A DNA stretch of 64,000 bases from positions 1,612,001 through 1,676,000 of the forward strand of contig NZ_CP181167.1 in NCBI RefSeq assembly GCF_047824785.1. Reading direction: 5' to 3'. The notes under the pieces were generated by a model that did not search any database, was not told the origin of the DNA, and was given only the letters and a program-made list of their open reading frames with translations. Made by a program: the position numbers and the translations under genes. The stretch comes from Nitrobacter sp039808345. Lineage in GTDB: Bacteria; Pseudomonadota; Alphaproteobacteria; Rhizobiales; Xanthobacteraceae. The stretch's first letter is position 1; the number at the start of each line of letters is the position of its first letter. Positions 44,212-52,895 of this stretch are shown here, piece after piece.

Positions 44212-44972
44212 ATGGAAGAATCCGAATGGACGCATAACGATCAGCCCATCACTCAACCGTCCGATGACAGATTCGGGATCGATCCTTTCGCCAAAACGCT
44301 CGCGGCTAGTATTTGTAAGATTAGCGCTCCCGAGGGGACCGTAGTCGCTTTGAATGGGCCATGGGGCTCCGGAAAAAGCAGCGCAGTCAATCTGATCCAG
44401 TATCACTTAAGGGACGCTCTTGAGCGGGACGAAATCGCCATCGTCAATTTTGCTTGTTGGTGGTTTCGCGGTGAAGAGGCGTTGGCGCTTGCATTTTTTC
44501 GGGAATTCTATGCCGGCCTAGGCCCCTCACTTGGCGACCAATTCAAGAAAGTGCTGCCAAAAATCGGCGCGCGGCTTTTACGTGCGGGTTCTATAGTCAG
44601 TGCTGGTGCCGACCTAGCCGGTGCCGGAGGCGTTGGATCAGTCGCCGCGGGTACCATGTCGTGGCTTGCAGATATGATTCATACCGAAGATACCGTCGAG
44701 AAACTTCACGCGGATCTGACCAAGGTTCTCAAAGAGCAGAAAAAGCGCTTTCTCATCGTGATTGATGATATTGACAGGCTATCGCCGGATGAAGCGCTGT
44801 TGATCTTTCGCCTTGTGAAATCAATTGGTCGTTTGCCCAACGTTATTTATTTGCTCGTGTTTGATCGCCATTTGGCCGAAGCGATTGTATCCGAGCGCTA
44901 CCCGTCCGAAGGTCCGCATTATCTCGAAAAAATCATTCAGGCAGGATTCGACGTTCCGCAGCCGCATCAAAC
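44212..44972 (+). pseudogene. KAP-family P-loop NTPase, N-terminal part (cut by IS copy 3)
   Basis: 254 codons from ATG 44212 (MEESEWTHND), with GGAG about 10 bases upstream. KAP signature: Walker A GPWGSGKSS (49-57), FACWWFRGEEALALAF, and Walker B FLIVIDDIDRLSPDEAL, then LVFDRHLAEAIVSERYP and HYLEKIIQAGFDVPQP. KAP NTPases include the phage-exclusion protein PifA; they often carry membrane helices inserted in the NTPase domain (here the GSIVSAGADLAGAGGVGSVAAG stretch is in that place). The gene is cut at 44972. The DNA is more AT-rich than core genes and the gene is an island between trmJ and the HTH gene. Confidence 0.82.
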
Positions 44973-45038
44973 TGAGGTGGTGCCGGTTTCTGAGACAGGG
45001 GCATAAGGTGGATCGCCCGATGAAAAGGACGATCCGGT

Positions 45039-45320
45039 ATGAAGACACGCAGACGATTTACGGCTGAGTTCAAGGCCAAGGTTGCGCTTGAGGCGATCCG
45101 TGGCGAGCGGACGATTTCGGAACTGGCGACAAAGCACCAGCTTCATCCGAACCAGATTACGCAGTGGAAACGGCAGGCCATCGAGAACCTGGCCAAGACG
45201 TTCGACGACAAGGCTGCTGATGCGCAGGTCGGCCGGGAAGCCGAGGTGACCAAGCTGCACGCCAAGATTGGCCAGCTTGTCGTTGAGCGGGATTTTTTGG
45301 CCAAGGCCTTCGATCGCTGA
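45039..45320 (+). CDS. IS3-family transposase OrfA (copy 3)
   Basis: 93 residues, identical in sequence to OrfA of copy 1, with the N-terminal HTH and C-terminal leucine zipper. The T6G run at 45293-45299 allows the -1 slip into OrfB. Confidence 0.93.
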   Translation: MKTRRRFTAEFKAKVALEAIRGERTISELATKHQLHPNQITQWKRQAIENLAKTFDDKAADAQVGREAEVTKLHAKIGQLVVERDFLAKAFDR

Positions 45321-45337
45321 GCCTGGATCGGAGGAGA

Positions 45338-46174
45338 ATGATGATTGACCCCGATCACAACCGGCTCTCGATCCGCCGCCAGTGCGAACTGGTCTCGATC
45401 TCGCGGGCGTCGTTCTACCGACAGCCCGCCGGCGAGACGCCCGAGAACCTCGAACTGATGCGCACCATCGACGAGGCCTTCATGGAGACGCCCTGGTATG
45501 GCTCCCGGCAGATGGCCCGGCATCTGCGGCGTCAGGGCTGGTGCGTGGGTCGCAAGCGGGTCCGGCGGCTGATGCGCAAGATCGGTCTGTCGCCGATCTA
45601 CCAGGCGCCGAGAACCAGCGAGCCGCATCCGCAGCATCGCATCTATCCCTACCTGCTGCGGCACCTGGCGATCGAGCGGCCGGATCACGTTTGGTGTGCC
45701 GATGTGACCTATATCCCGATGCGGCGCGGCTTCCTTTACCTCGTGGCCATCATGGACTGGTTCAGCCGCAAGGTCCTGGCCTGGCGGTTGTCGAACACGA
45801 TGGATGCCGACTTCTGTGTTGCCGCTCTCGAAGAGGCGATCGCCTGCCATGGCAGGCCCGACATCTTCAACACCGACCAAGGCTCGCAGTTCACTAGCTT
45901 CGCCTTCACGACGACGCTGAAGGATGCCGGCATCCGCATCTCCATGGACGGGCGCGGCCGCTGGATGGACAACGTCTTCATCGAACGACTGTGGCGCAGC
46001 CTCAAATATGAGTGCGTCTTCCTCAGCACATTCGAAACGGGAAGCCAAGCCCGCTGCGGCATCGGCTCCTGGATAGACTATTACAACCGGCGACGCCCGC
46101 ACTCGACCTTCGCCGGCAGGACGCCCGACGAAGTCCATGCTATGGCGGAAATGACGGAGCAATTGGCGGCGTAG
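45338..46174 (+). CDS. IS3-family transposase OrfB (copy 3)
   Basis: 278 residues, identical in sequence to the other two OrfB copies, with an intact DDE triad. It starts at ATGATG after GGAGGAG and lies 17 bases beyond the OrfA stop in the -1 frame. Confidence 0.95.
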   Translation: MMIDPDHNRLSIRRQCELVSISRASFYRQPAGETPENLELMRTIDEAFMETPWYGSRQMARHLRRQGWCVGRKRVRRLMRKIGLSPIYQAPRTSEPHPQHRIYPYLLRHLAIERPDHVWCADVTYIPMRRGFLYLVAIMDWFSRKVLAWRLSNTMDADFCVAALEEAIACHGRPDIFNTDQGSQFTSFAFTTTLKDAGIRISMDGRGRWMDNVFIERLWRSLKYECVFLSTFETGSQARCGIGSWIDYYNRRRPHSTFAGRTPDEVHAMAEMTEQLAA

Positions 46175-46235
46175 AAACGAACCCGATCCACCTTAGCCAG
46201 GCCGCCAAACTGTCTCACCAAGCGGGTCCACCTCA

Positions 46236-46705
46236 AAAACGCCGAGCCGGAAGAAAAGTGTCTTACGACTGAAACAGATGCCAAATCTCTTCGGCAAACG
46301 GCACTCTCACGTCTTCGTGCCGCGAGCCAATCCGACGAACTCGTCAGATCGAGACGTCTGGCGTATCTGTTATTTATGTGGCGTGATCTCGCTGATGATG
46401 AAGGAGCAGAAGTGAGAGCTTGGACCGCTTCTCGCATGAAAGACGACGCAATGATCGCGGTTTTTGCTAAGGCCTTCACATCGCACTCATGGAGCCAAGG
46501 CCTCGGCATGGCGGGCCTTGGGGACAGGGTCGCCAAGCGCAACACCCGCGCGGGCGTGGATTCAATCGACAAAATACTCGACAAAGCTGCGTTTCGAGCT
46601 CGCGTTGAAGAAACTGCTGGCAAGAATACACAAGACGAAGCGGGGGCAGCGGTTCGTGAATTCTTGGCCGCGTGGAAGCGTCAGGATGAAAACCCGCATG
46701 ATTAG
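46236..46705 (+). pseudogene. KAP-family NTPase, C-terminal remnant after IS copy 3
   Basis: About 156 codons open from the IS junction (NAEPEEKCLTTE) to TAG 46703-46705, without a start of its own until ATG 46376. It is helical and Ala-rich (SRMKDDAMIAVFAKAFTSHSWSQ, AAVREFLAAWKRQDENPHD), fitting the end of a KAP protein (inference from position). Joined to the 5' piece it would give only about 410 residues, short for the family as I know it, so the middle of the gene is probably missing. It is not functional. Confidence 0.65.
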
Positions 46706-46791
46706 AACTTAATGTTCGGCCGCTCTTCTTGATTCACCAGAGACCTCGTGTCCTGGCCTTCGAAAAGTCTTTGAGCAAAGCGGCGTTGTTC

Positions 46792-47460
46792 TTACCTCCT
46801 TCTCACTCCCCTCTCCCTCAACGCCGGGTGATCATCCTCCACCGGCAAATTCGCATTGATCACCAAATCTAGCGCCTCCTGCGGGGCGCGGTCGATATCG
46901 ACGCCGCCGCGGTGCATGTCCTTGAGCGCGGCGCGGATCGCTTCGTCGCGCGAAAGCCGGTCGCGCCCGGTCTCCGCTCGGCTCAGCAATTTACGCCGAC
47001 CGCAGCGTCCCTGCGCCTCGAGCCGCGCCATTTTCAGGGCTTGGAGGGCCTGCATCAGCTTGTCGAGATCGACGCCCGGCGTCTCCTCTAACTCGCGTAC
47101 CATGCGCTCGGCGAGCGCCTGCAGTCGTTCGGCCAATAGGCGCAATTTCAGGCGTCGTCCGGCGCGGGCAGTTGGCACGGTGTCAGTCGCGCGCGGCGCA
47201 AAGGCTGGACGTTGCCAGCCTGAATTGCGGGCCCAGAAGGAAATGGTGCCCTGGCTGATCCCGGTTTTGGCTGCGATCGCGCGCTGCGAGAGTGTGGTCG
47301 TTTCGATCAGACGGCGGATGAGGGCTACCGTCGAATCCGCATGCAACCGCCGCGAGCCGCGTGGCCGGGAATCCGCATTGATCGCGGGCGGCCCCTTGGC
47401 TGGTTCGTCTGGTTTCACGCGAAGACGGGTGAGGGCGGGAGGCGTGCGAGGCAGGATCAT
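46792..47460 (-). CDS. Helix-turn-helix protein, unknown function
   Basis: 222 residues from ATG 47460 (MILPRTPPALTRLR). A basic, Pro-rich N-terminus is followed by an HTH (LIETTTLSQRAIAAKTGISQGTISFWARNSGW) similar to those of terminase-small-subunit or resolvase-like DNA-binding proteins, then a helical region (RLKLRLLAERLQALAERMVRELEE) and an Asp/Glu-rich end (DLVINANLPVEDDHPAL). No specific family. It could be a DNA-binding regulator or a leftover of a mobile element next to the broken KAP gene. Divergent from cynS with 257 bases between. Confidence 0.65.
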   Translation of the reverse strand: MILPRTPPALTRLRVKPDEPAKGPPAINADSRPRGSRRLHADSTVALIRRLIETTTLSQRAIAAKTGISQGTISFWARNSGWQRPAFAPRATDTVPTARAGRRLKLRLLAERLQALAERMVRELEETPGVDLDKLMQALQALKMARLEAQGRCGRRKLLSRAETGRDRLSRDEAIRAALKDMHRGGVDIDRAPQEALDLVINANLPVEDDHPALRERGVRRR

Positions 47461-47717
47461 GCGTCGGAATATAATCCTACGGGGTCGTTCGAGCAAGCGC
47501 GGAGGCTTTAAGTTTCGTCCGCCTCATGGATCACTGCGCGCGTTATGGCGGGTGCCCGCTTATGGGGCATCCGCTGCGCAAATTATGGTCAATCGCTCGC
47601 CTCTCGGTGGCTTCCGGCGTCAATCAAGGCCTTGTTGCCCGCATTCCACGCCGCATCCGCAATGGCACGAGCATTGCATTGGGAGAGTGGTCCAAGGCTT
47701 TCAGACGGGAGACAACG

Positions 47718-48206
47718 ATGAAGCGATCCGACCTCACCGAAAAGATTCTCGACATCAAGCGCGAGAAGGAATGGAACTGGTCATACATCGCCGGTGAGAT
47801 CGGCGGTTGTTCCGATATCCTGATCGTCAGTGCATTGCTCGGCCACATGAAGCTGACCAAGTCGCAGGCGTCGGTTGCCGGAAAGCTGTTCGGCCTCTCC
47901 AAGACGGAAATCGCGATGCTCAACGAGGTGCCGGTGCGTGGCGCGGGCGTTCCGATGCCGCCGACCGACCCCTTGATCTACCGCCTGTACGAACTGGTGA
48001 TGATCAACGGACCGGCGCTGAAAGTGCTGATCGAGGAAGAGTTTGGCGATGGCATCATGTCGGCGATCGACTTCGACCTGGAGCTTGCCCGCGTCGCCAG
48101 CCCGAAGGGCGATCGCGTCAAGATCGGGATGTGCGGCAAGTTTCTTCCGTTCAAGTATACCGCCGCCAGCGAGCAGCATCGGGAGCGCCACCTCGAAGAG
48201 GCCTGA
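47718..48206 (+). CDS. cynS: Cyanate hydratase (cyanase)
   Basis: 162 residues from ATG 47718, with GGGAG about 9 bases upstream. It converts cyanate and bicarbonate to ammonia and two CO2. The catalytic triad is visible: Arg89 and Glu92 in IYRLYELV and Ser115 in IMSAIDFD, each shifted by 7 from the E. coli enzyme (Arg96, Glu99, Ser122). The N-terminal helical domain has an HTH-like start. The gene stands alone: no cyanate transporter (cynABD) or carbonic anhydrase nearby. In a nitrifier-like organism it would supply ammonia and detoxify cyanate. Confidence 0.95.
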   Translation: MKRSDLTEKILDIKREKEWNWSYIAGEIGGCSDILIVSALLGHMKLTKSQASVAGKLFGLSKTEIAMLNEVPVRGAGVPMPPTDPLIYRLYELVMINGPALKVLIEEEFGDGIMSAIDFDLELARVASPKGDRVKIGMCGKFLPFKYTAASEQHRERHLEEA

Positions 48207-48594
48207 GCTATAGCGTTTTCGAGCGAAGCGGAATGCGGTTTGCGTGAAGAAAACGCGTCAAAACATAAAGATTGGGTCCTTCACCGTTTCCATGAAGCGG
48301 TGAGAGACTCTAGAGTCTGTTTCAACTGCGTTGCATCAGACTCGTCGCTTATCTTTTTGTTTGAGCATGATCTTCTCCGAAAACCGGTTTCCACTTTGCG
48401 CTGGCGCGGCCCTTCGGGTCGGGATCATGCTCTAACGGCTGCACCGGCGTGGTTATCATGAAGGGCAGGGGCGATGGCGCAGCGGATCGCCCCTGAGTGA
48501 TCCGGTCGCGCTCCTGAATTCCGGCTTTATCAAGCCCGCCCGGCGCGAAGCCGGGCGCGGGGAGTTGCGGCCGAGCAAATAACGCAGGGAAGCT
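48207..48594. repeat. Gap after cynS with four palindromic modules and a GC hairpin
   Basis: 48210-48262: GCGTTTTCGAGCG...GAAAACGC. 48277-48313: GTCCTTCACCG...CGGTGAGAGAC. 48313-48343: GAGTCTGTTTCAACTGCG...CAGACTCG. 48363-48433: ACCGGTT-core hairpin GAGCATGATC...GATCATGCTC with an inner insertion (GCGCGGCCC). Further, an 8-bp stem CGCCCGGC/GCCGGGCG with loop GCGAA at 48537-48557 could end transcription of the converging genes, though no T-run follows. No gene seen. Confidence 0.82.
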
Positions 48595-48921
48595 CTACGT
48601 CCCCGCCTTTACCTGGGCGATAGCCTCCGCAAACAGCGCATCCATCTGCGCGCGGACCTGCTGCTCGGTGAGCGCGACGCCCTTGGCGGTGAGGTCGCCC
48701 ATCACTTTCTGAAACACGTCGTCGTCACCCGGCTGTTCGAAGTCGGCGGCGATGACCTCCTTCGCATAGGCATTGGCGGCGTCGCCGGTAATTCCGAGCT
48801 TCTCCGCGACCCACAATCCCAGGAGCTTGTTGCGGCGGGCCTCAGCCTTGAATTTCTGCTCCTCGTCGAGCGCGAACTTCTTCTCAAAACCTTCTTCACG
48901 CTTGTCGAATGATGTGCTCAT
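48595..48921 (-). CDS. F1-ATPase inhibitor zeta subunit family (DUF1476)
   Basis: 108 residues. The sequence fits the DUF1476 family: FDKREEGFEKKFALDEEQKFKAEARRNKLLGLWVAEKLG at the N-terminus, then a four-helix bundle. Members in alphaproteobacteria are the zeta subunit, which inserts its N-terminal helix in F1 and blocks ATP hydrolysis. The inhibitory strength varies across the class, so function here is by family only. Divergent from purC. Confidence 0.9.
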   Translation of the reverse strand: MSTSFDKREEGFEKKFALDEEQKFKAEARRNKLLGLWVAEKLGITGDAANAYAKEVIAADFEQPGDDDVFQKVMGDLTAKGVALTEQQVRAQMDALFAEAIAQVKAGT

Positions 48922-49264
48922 GGCTTGGGTCCGGTTCCATTGTTGCCGAAGCTTTTAGTCCGTCCACTGGCGCGGCCGGTTTAATATCCTAGATCACATT
49001 CCTAAATAAGGAAGGGCCGATCCGGGAACAACGGGCGCAAGGTCGCAGGGTGAGACGGGTAAAACTTCGCGCCGGACGGCCTGCATTGATTGTGCTCGGT
49101 GACTCAATCGGCTACCCTGCGGACAGGCTTGGTTCTTGTTCTGTTTCCTGTTCTCGTCCGGGATTGTCCAGGATTCTTGGCCTTCGCGGCAGCTCCGCCA
49201 CGGTCACATCAAGCGCTCGGAGCACACCAACTTCATGGATTTCAACAACACACGGTACATCCCA
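48922..49264. other. Divergent promoter region between the zeta inhibitor gene and purC
   Basis: 343 bases without a gene. GTTC occurs at 49132, 49138 and 49150, but not in the 7-base spacing of a LexA box. A purine riboswitch or PurR site was not seen. The purC frame stays open to 49136 but that part is unlikely to be translated. Confidence 0.4.
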
Positions 49265-50032
49265 ATGAGCCGTCGGCGTCGCATTTACGAAGGCAAGGCC
49301 AAGGTGCTTTACGAAGGACCGGAGCCGGGCACCCTGATTCAACACTTTAAGGACGACGCAACCGCGTTCAACGCCAAGAAGCATCAGGTGATCGAGGGCA
49401 AGGGCGTCCTCAACAACCGGATTTCGGAGTACCTGTTCCAGCACCTCAACGACATCGGGGTGCCGACGCATTTCATCCGTCGCCTCAACATGCGCGAGCA
49501 GTTGATCCGCGAGGTCGAGATCGTGCCGCTGGAAGTCGTGATCCGCAACGTCGCGGCGGGGTCGCTGTCGCAGCGGCTCGGCATCGAGGAGGGCACCCAG
49601 CTTCCGCGCTCCATCATCGAATTCTACTACAAGAACGATCAGCTCAACGACCCCATGGTGTCGGAGGAGCACGTCACGGCGTTCGGCTGGGCGACGCCGC
49701 AGGAAATCGACGACATCATGGCGCTGGCGATCCGCGTCAACGACTTCCTGACCGGGCTGTTTCTCGGCATCGGCATCCGGCTGGTCGATTTCAAGATGGA
49801 ATGCGGCCGGCTGTTCGAGAATGAAATGATGCGAATCGTCGTCGCCGATGAAATATCGCCCGACTCGTGCCGGCTGTGGGACATCAAGTCGAACGAGAAG
49901 CTAGACAAGGATGTTTTCCGTCGCGATCTCGGGGGGCTGCTGGAAGCCTACACCGAAGTCGCCAAGCGGCTCGGCATCCTGATGGAGAACGAGCGGCCGA
50001 TCGGCGCCGGTCCGGTGCTGGTGAAGGGATAG
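49265..50032 (+). CDS. purC: Phosphoribosylaminoimidazole-succinocarboxamide synthase
   Basis: 255 residues from ATG 49265 (MSRRRRIYEGKAKVLY). SAICAR synthetase of the purine pathway: joins aspartate to CAIR with ATP. Blocks: YEGKAKVLYEGPEPG, FKDDATAFN, EIVPLEVVIRNVAAGS, LVDFKMECGR and VVADEISPDSCRLWD. An in-frame ATG at 49235 adds MDFNNTRYIP, which is not conserved as far as I know. First of the pur genes in the window; purS follows after a 200-base gap with a repeat. Confidence 0.96.
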   Translation: MSRRRRIYEGKAKVLYEGPEPGTLIQHFKDDATAFNAKKHQVIEGKGVLNNRISEYLFQHLNDIGVPTHFIRRLNMREQLIREVEIVPLEVVIRNVAAGSLSQRLGIEEGTQLPRSIIEFYYKNDQLNDPMVSEEHVTAFGWATPQEIDDIMALAIRVNDFLTGLFLGIGIRLVDFKMECGRLFENEMMRIVVADEISPDSCRLWDIKSNEKLDKDVFRRDLGGLLEAYTEVAKRLGILMENERPIGAGPVLVKG

Positions 50033-50040
50033 GTAAGTTT

Positions 50041-50213
50041 CCCTCTCCCCGTGGGAGAGGGCAGCGAGCCGGCGGGCCGACTGCGAAGCATCGCCCGATG
50101 ATGAATTCCGCGAGCCGGGTGAGGGGGCGGCTCGGTGCTTGGAGCGACCCCTCACCCGGTCCTCATGCCGCAAGCGACATTCGGACCACCCTCTCCCGCA
50201 AAGGGAGAGGGAA
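50041..50213. repeat. Inverted-repeat element between purC and purS
   Basis: Begins with CCCTCTCCCC GTGGGAGAGGG and ends with ACCCTCTCCC GCAAAGGGAGAGGG; in between the arms GAGCCGGGTGAGGGG and CCCCTCACCCGG pair. It can fold into a large hairpin with small hairpins at each foot. Such elements are common in Bradyrhizobiaceae; a worn one is near 33509. Confidence 0.8.
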
Positions 50214-50234
50214 GCAGGCAGGCTACGTTTCAAG

Positions 50235-50474
50235 ATGAAGGCACGCGTCACTGTTACGTTGAAGACCGGGGTTCTCGATCCGCAGGGCAAGGCCATCGAG
50301 GGGGCGCTGAAGTCGCTTGGCATCGAGGGCGTCGCCAGCGTGCGTCAGGGCAAGGTGTTCGATATCGAGCTCGATGGCGACAAGACGACGGCGGAAGCCG
50401 CGCTCAGGGCCGCCGCCGACAGGCTGCTGGCCAACACCGTAATCGAGAACTATCGCGTCGAGGTTCTGGGCTAG
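50235..50474 (+). CDS. purS: Phosphoribosylformylglycinamidine synthase subunit PurS
   Basis: 79 residues from ATG 50235. Small partner that holds PurQ and the small PurL together. Blocks: MKARVTVTLKTGVLDPQGKAIEGAL and VRQGKVFDIELDG. 12 bases before purQ. Confidence 0.95.
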   Translation: MKARVTVTLKTGVLDPQGKAIEGALKSLGIEGVASVRQGKVFDIELDGDKTTAEAALRAAADRLLANTVIENYRVEVLG

Positions 50475-50486
50475 GCGACGCACGAC

Positions 50487-51188
50487 ATGAAATCCGCAGT
50501 TCTCGTTTTTCCCGGCATCAATCGCGAGCGCGACATGGCGCGCGCGTTGCGGCTCGTGTCCGGGCGCGAGCCCGCGATGGTGTGGCACGCGGAGACCTCG
50601 CTGCCCGAAGGCACCGATCTTGTCGTGGCGCCGGGCGGCTTTTCCTACGGCGATTACTTACGCTGCGGCGCCATCGCCGCGCGCTCTCCGGTCATGGACG
50701 CGGTTCGCGCTTTCGCGTCGGGCGGCGGTCTTGTGCTCGGCGTCTGCAACGGTTTTCAGATTCTCTGCGAGTCCGGGTTGCTGCCCGGAATCCTGATGCG
50801 CAACGCGCGATTGAAGTTCATCTGCCATGACGTTCACCTGCGGGTCGAACGCTCGGACACGCCTTTCACGCGTGGCTACAATGCCGGGCAGGTGATCCGC
50901 GTGCCGGTCGCGCATGGCGAGGGCAATTATGCCGCCGACGAGGACACCATCCGCCGCCTCGAAGGCGAGGGCCGCGTGCTCTATCGTTATTGCTCGGCGA
51001 CCGGCGAGATCGACGATACGCACAATATCAACGGCGCGGCACAGTCGATCGCCGGCATCATCAATGAGCGCGGCAACGTGCTCGGCATGATGCCGCATCC
51101 GGAAAACCACGTCGAAGACATCATGGGCTGCACCGACGGGCGCGGGCTGTTCGCCGGACTCGTCGCGCATCTGGAGCGGGCGGCGTAG
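50487..51188 (+). CDS. purQ: Phosphoribosylformylglycinamidine synthase glutaminase PurQ
   Basis: 233 residues. Class I glutamine amidotransferase domain; the nucleophile Cys is in LVLGVCNGFQIL and the His/Glu pair in GMMPHPENHVED. It supplies ammonia to PurL for FGAM synthesis. In many alphaproteobacteria purL follows directly; here a P450 gene and repeats intervene. Confidence 0.96.
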   Translation: MKSAVLVFPGINRERDMARALRLVSGREPAMVWHAETSLPEGTDLVVAPGGFSYGDYLRCGAIAARSPVMDAVRAFASGGGLVLGVCNGFQILCESGLLPGILMRNARLKFICHDVHLRVERSDTPFTRGYNAGQVIRVPVAHGEGNYAADEDTIRRLEGEGRVLYRYCSATGEIDDTHNINGAAQSIAGIINERGNVLGMMPHPENHVEDIMGCTDGRGLFAGLVAHLERAA

Positions 51189-51503
51189 CATCGTGGATGC
51201 AGTCCGCTGACATGCTGCCCTTTGTGCTTCTCTGAGAGACCCATGTGTTTGGTGATTACGGTGCCATCAGCCAGGCATATCCAGAATGGATCGTACAGAG
51301 ATCGGCTTGAGCGCTGATCCGCTCGTCCGAAAGCGTTTTCGAGCGAAGTGGCGTCCGGTTCGCGTGAAGAAAACGCGTCAAATAAAAAGATTGAGTCTGT
51401 CACCGTTTCCGTGAAGCGGTGGCAGACTCGAGTGGCTGTGTGAATGGATGGGGCTTTCTGCCGACGAACAACGTCCGTGTGCTCCGGAGAGGATGATGAA
51501 ATC
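51189..51503. repeat. Gap between purQ and the P450 gene with palindromic modules
   Basis: 51330-51381: GCGTTTTCGAGCG...GAAAACGC module; 51392-51431: GAGTCTGTCACCG...CGGTGGCAGACTCGAG module. The remaining bases (51189-51329, 51432-51503) should include the P450 promoter. No gene seen. Confidence 0.75.
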
Positions 51504-52724
51504 ATGATAAAGGCGCGTGATTTCGATGTTCTTTCGCCTGAATTTCACGCAGACCCCTTTCCGACGCTTGACCGAATGCGAGCCGAAGGTCCGCTTGTTC
51601 GTATAAGGTTGCCGATCATCGGCGATACATATCTGGCTGTTACGCACGACGCCTGCGCCGCACTGTTGAAGGATCACGAGAACTTCGCGCGCGATTCCGC
51701 CAATGCAGGGAGCAGAACACAAGCGCGAATACTGAGGTTCCTTCCAAGGACGATTGGCCTTCTTGCGCTCAATATGCTCGGCCACGACGACCCTGAACAC
51801 CGCCGCTTACGGAGCCTCGTCGACCAAGCCTTCGCGCGCCGCACGATAGAGGCGATGAGGCCGATGATTTCCGACATCGCTGATCGTCTTCTCGATAGAT
51901 TAAAGGGAAGGACTGAGGTCGATCTCATGTCCGAGTTTTGCCGGGATCTTCCGCTTTCGGTCATCTGCGCGATGCTCGGCCTTCCGGATCAGGATCACGA
52001 TCGATTCAAGAACTGGCTGGGCGGGTTAAAAAACACCGCCAGTATTGGCGCGGTCATCCGCGCCATTCCCGGTGTGATCAGTGTTGTCCGCTACTTGCGC
52101 CGTAGTTCGAGACCGGGAGGTGGCGCGCTGTCCGACGGACTGATCGCAGAGCTTCGCGATGCCGAAATCGCTGGCCAGACCCTCAGCGAGGACGAACTGG
52201 TATCGATGATTTTTCTGCTGTTCGGGGCCGGCCAGGAAACCACGACCCATTTGATTTCAGGCGGGCTGTTCGCCTTGCTGTCGCACGAGGATCAGCTCAG
52301 TCAGATCCGTCGTGATGCGGGCCTGATGCCGACTTGCGTCGAAGAGTGCCTGCGCTACGTATCGCCGGTCCAGATGACAAAACCGCGCTTCGTGACTCGC
52401 GAACTCGTTTGGCAGGGCCGGCAATTCCTTCGCGGCGACATGATTGCCGGATTCGTCGCGGCTGCGAACTGCGACCCGGCCAGATTCGAGCAACCTCATC
52501 GTTTCGACATCACGCGGCACCCGAACCCACACCTTTCCTTCGGCACGGGGGTACATTTTTGCCTTGGCTTCCAACTTGCTCGGGCGGAGGCGGCCATCGC
52601 GTTCGAACGCATTTTCGCGCGCTTTCCGGATATGCACCTGGCTACACAGGCGAGGAGTATCAAGTGGCACAAGCGCCTCGGTATACGTGGGCTGACACAA
52701 CTGCCTGTGCGGCTCGTAGCGTAA
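51504..52724 (+). CDS. Cytochrome P450
   Basis: 406 residues from ATG 51504 (MIKARDFDVLSPEFHADPFP). Soluble bacterial class I P450: I-helix oxygen-binding LFGAGQETTTHLI, K-helix EECLRY (ExxR), and the heme loop HLSFGTGVHFCLGFQLARAE with the Cys thiolate ligand. It needs a ferredoxin and reductase; none is next to it. The substrate is unknown; terpene, fatty-acid and sterol-like substrates are usual for the family. It interrupts the purQ-purL order and is somewhat less GC-rich than the pur genes, which suggests a later insertion. Confidence 0.93.
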   Translation: MIKARDFDVLSPEFHADPFPTLDRMRAEGPLVRIRLPIIGDTYLAVTHDACAALLKDHENFARDSANAGSRTQARILRFLPRTIGLLALNMLGHDDPEHRRLRSLVDQAFARRTIEAMRPMISDIADRLLDRLKGRTEVDLMSEFCRDLPLSVICAMLGLPDQDHDRFKNWLGGLKNTASIGAVIRAIPGVISVVRYLRRSSRPGGGALSDGLIAELRDAEIAGQTLSEDELVSMIFLLFGAGQETTTHLISGGLFALLSHEDQLSQIRRDAGLMPTCVEECLRYVSPVQMTKPRFVTRELVWQGRQFLRGDMIAGFVAAANCDPARFEQPHRFDITRHPNPHLSFGTGVHFCLGFQLARAEAAIAFERIFARFPDMHLATQARSIKWHKRLGIRGLTQLPVRLVA

Positions 52725-52861
52725 CAATGTCAGCATCGCGCATTATTCACCGCCGGATCGCTCGATGCAGGTTGGCGAGACGGCATTCCCGGCCTCGGCT
52801 CCACGCAACCCATGGAAAGCGCGGAATCGGCTGGTAAAAGACCTTTTCCCGCGCATCCGAT

Positions 52862-52878
52862 CTCCTTATTAAGGAGGT
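52862..52878 (+). promoter_or_regulatory. Shine-Dalgarno in a small hairpin before purL
   Basis: CTCCTTA/TAAGGAG (52862-52876) form an almost perfect 7-bp stem with one base between, and the second arm continues into AAGGAGGT, a full anti-16S match. It lies 17 bases before the purL ATG, farther than normal. Confidence 0.45.
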
Positions 52879-52895
52879 AAATCGCGTCAGGACCC

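Larger units (their letters stand above)
44973..46235 (+). mobile_element. IS3-family insertion sequence, copy 3 (complete)
   Basis: 1263 bp, same ends and same length as copy 1 (TGAGGTGG...CCACCTCA). It splits a KAP NTPase gene. Left flank ends CAAAC, right flank begins AAAAC; no exact target duplication, and the target gene also appears to have lost internal sequence. Confidence 0.93.

Noticed and set aside
49132..49153. LexA box before purC (GTTC repeats)
   Set aside because: Spacing between GTTC motifs is 2 and 8 bases, not 7, and purC is not an SOS gene.
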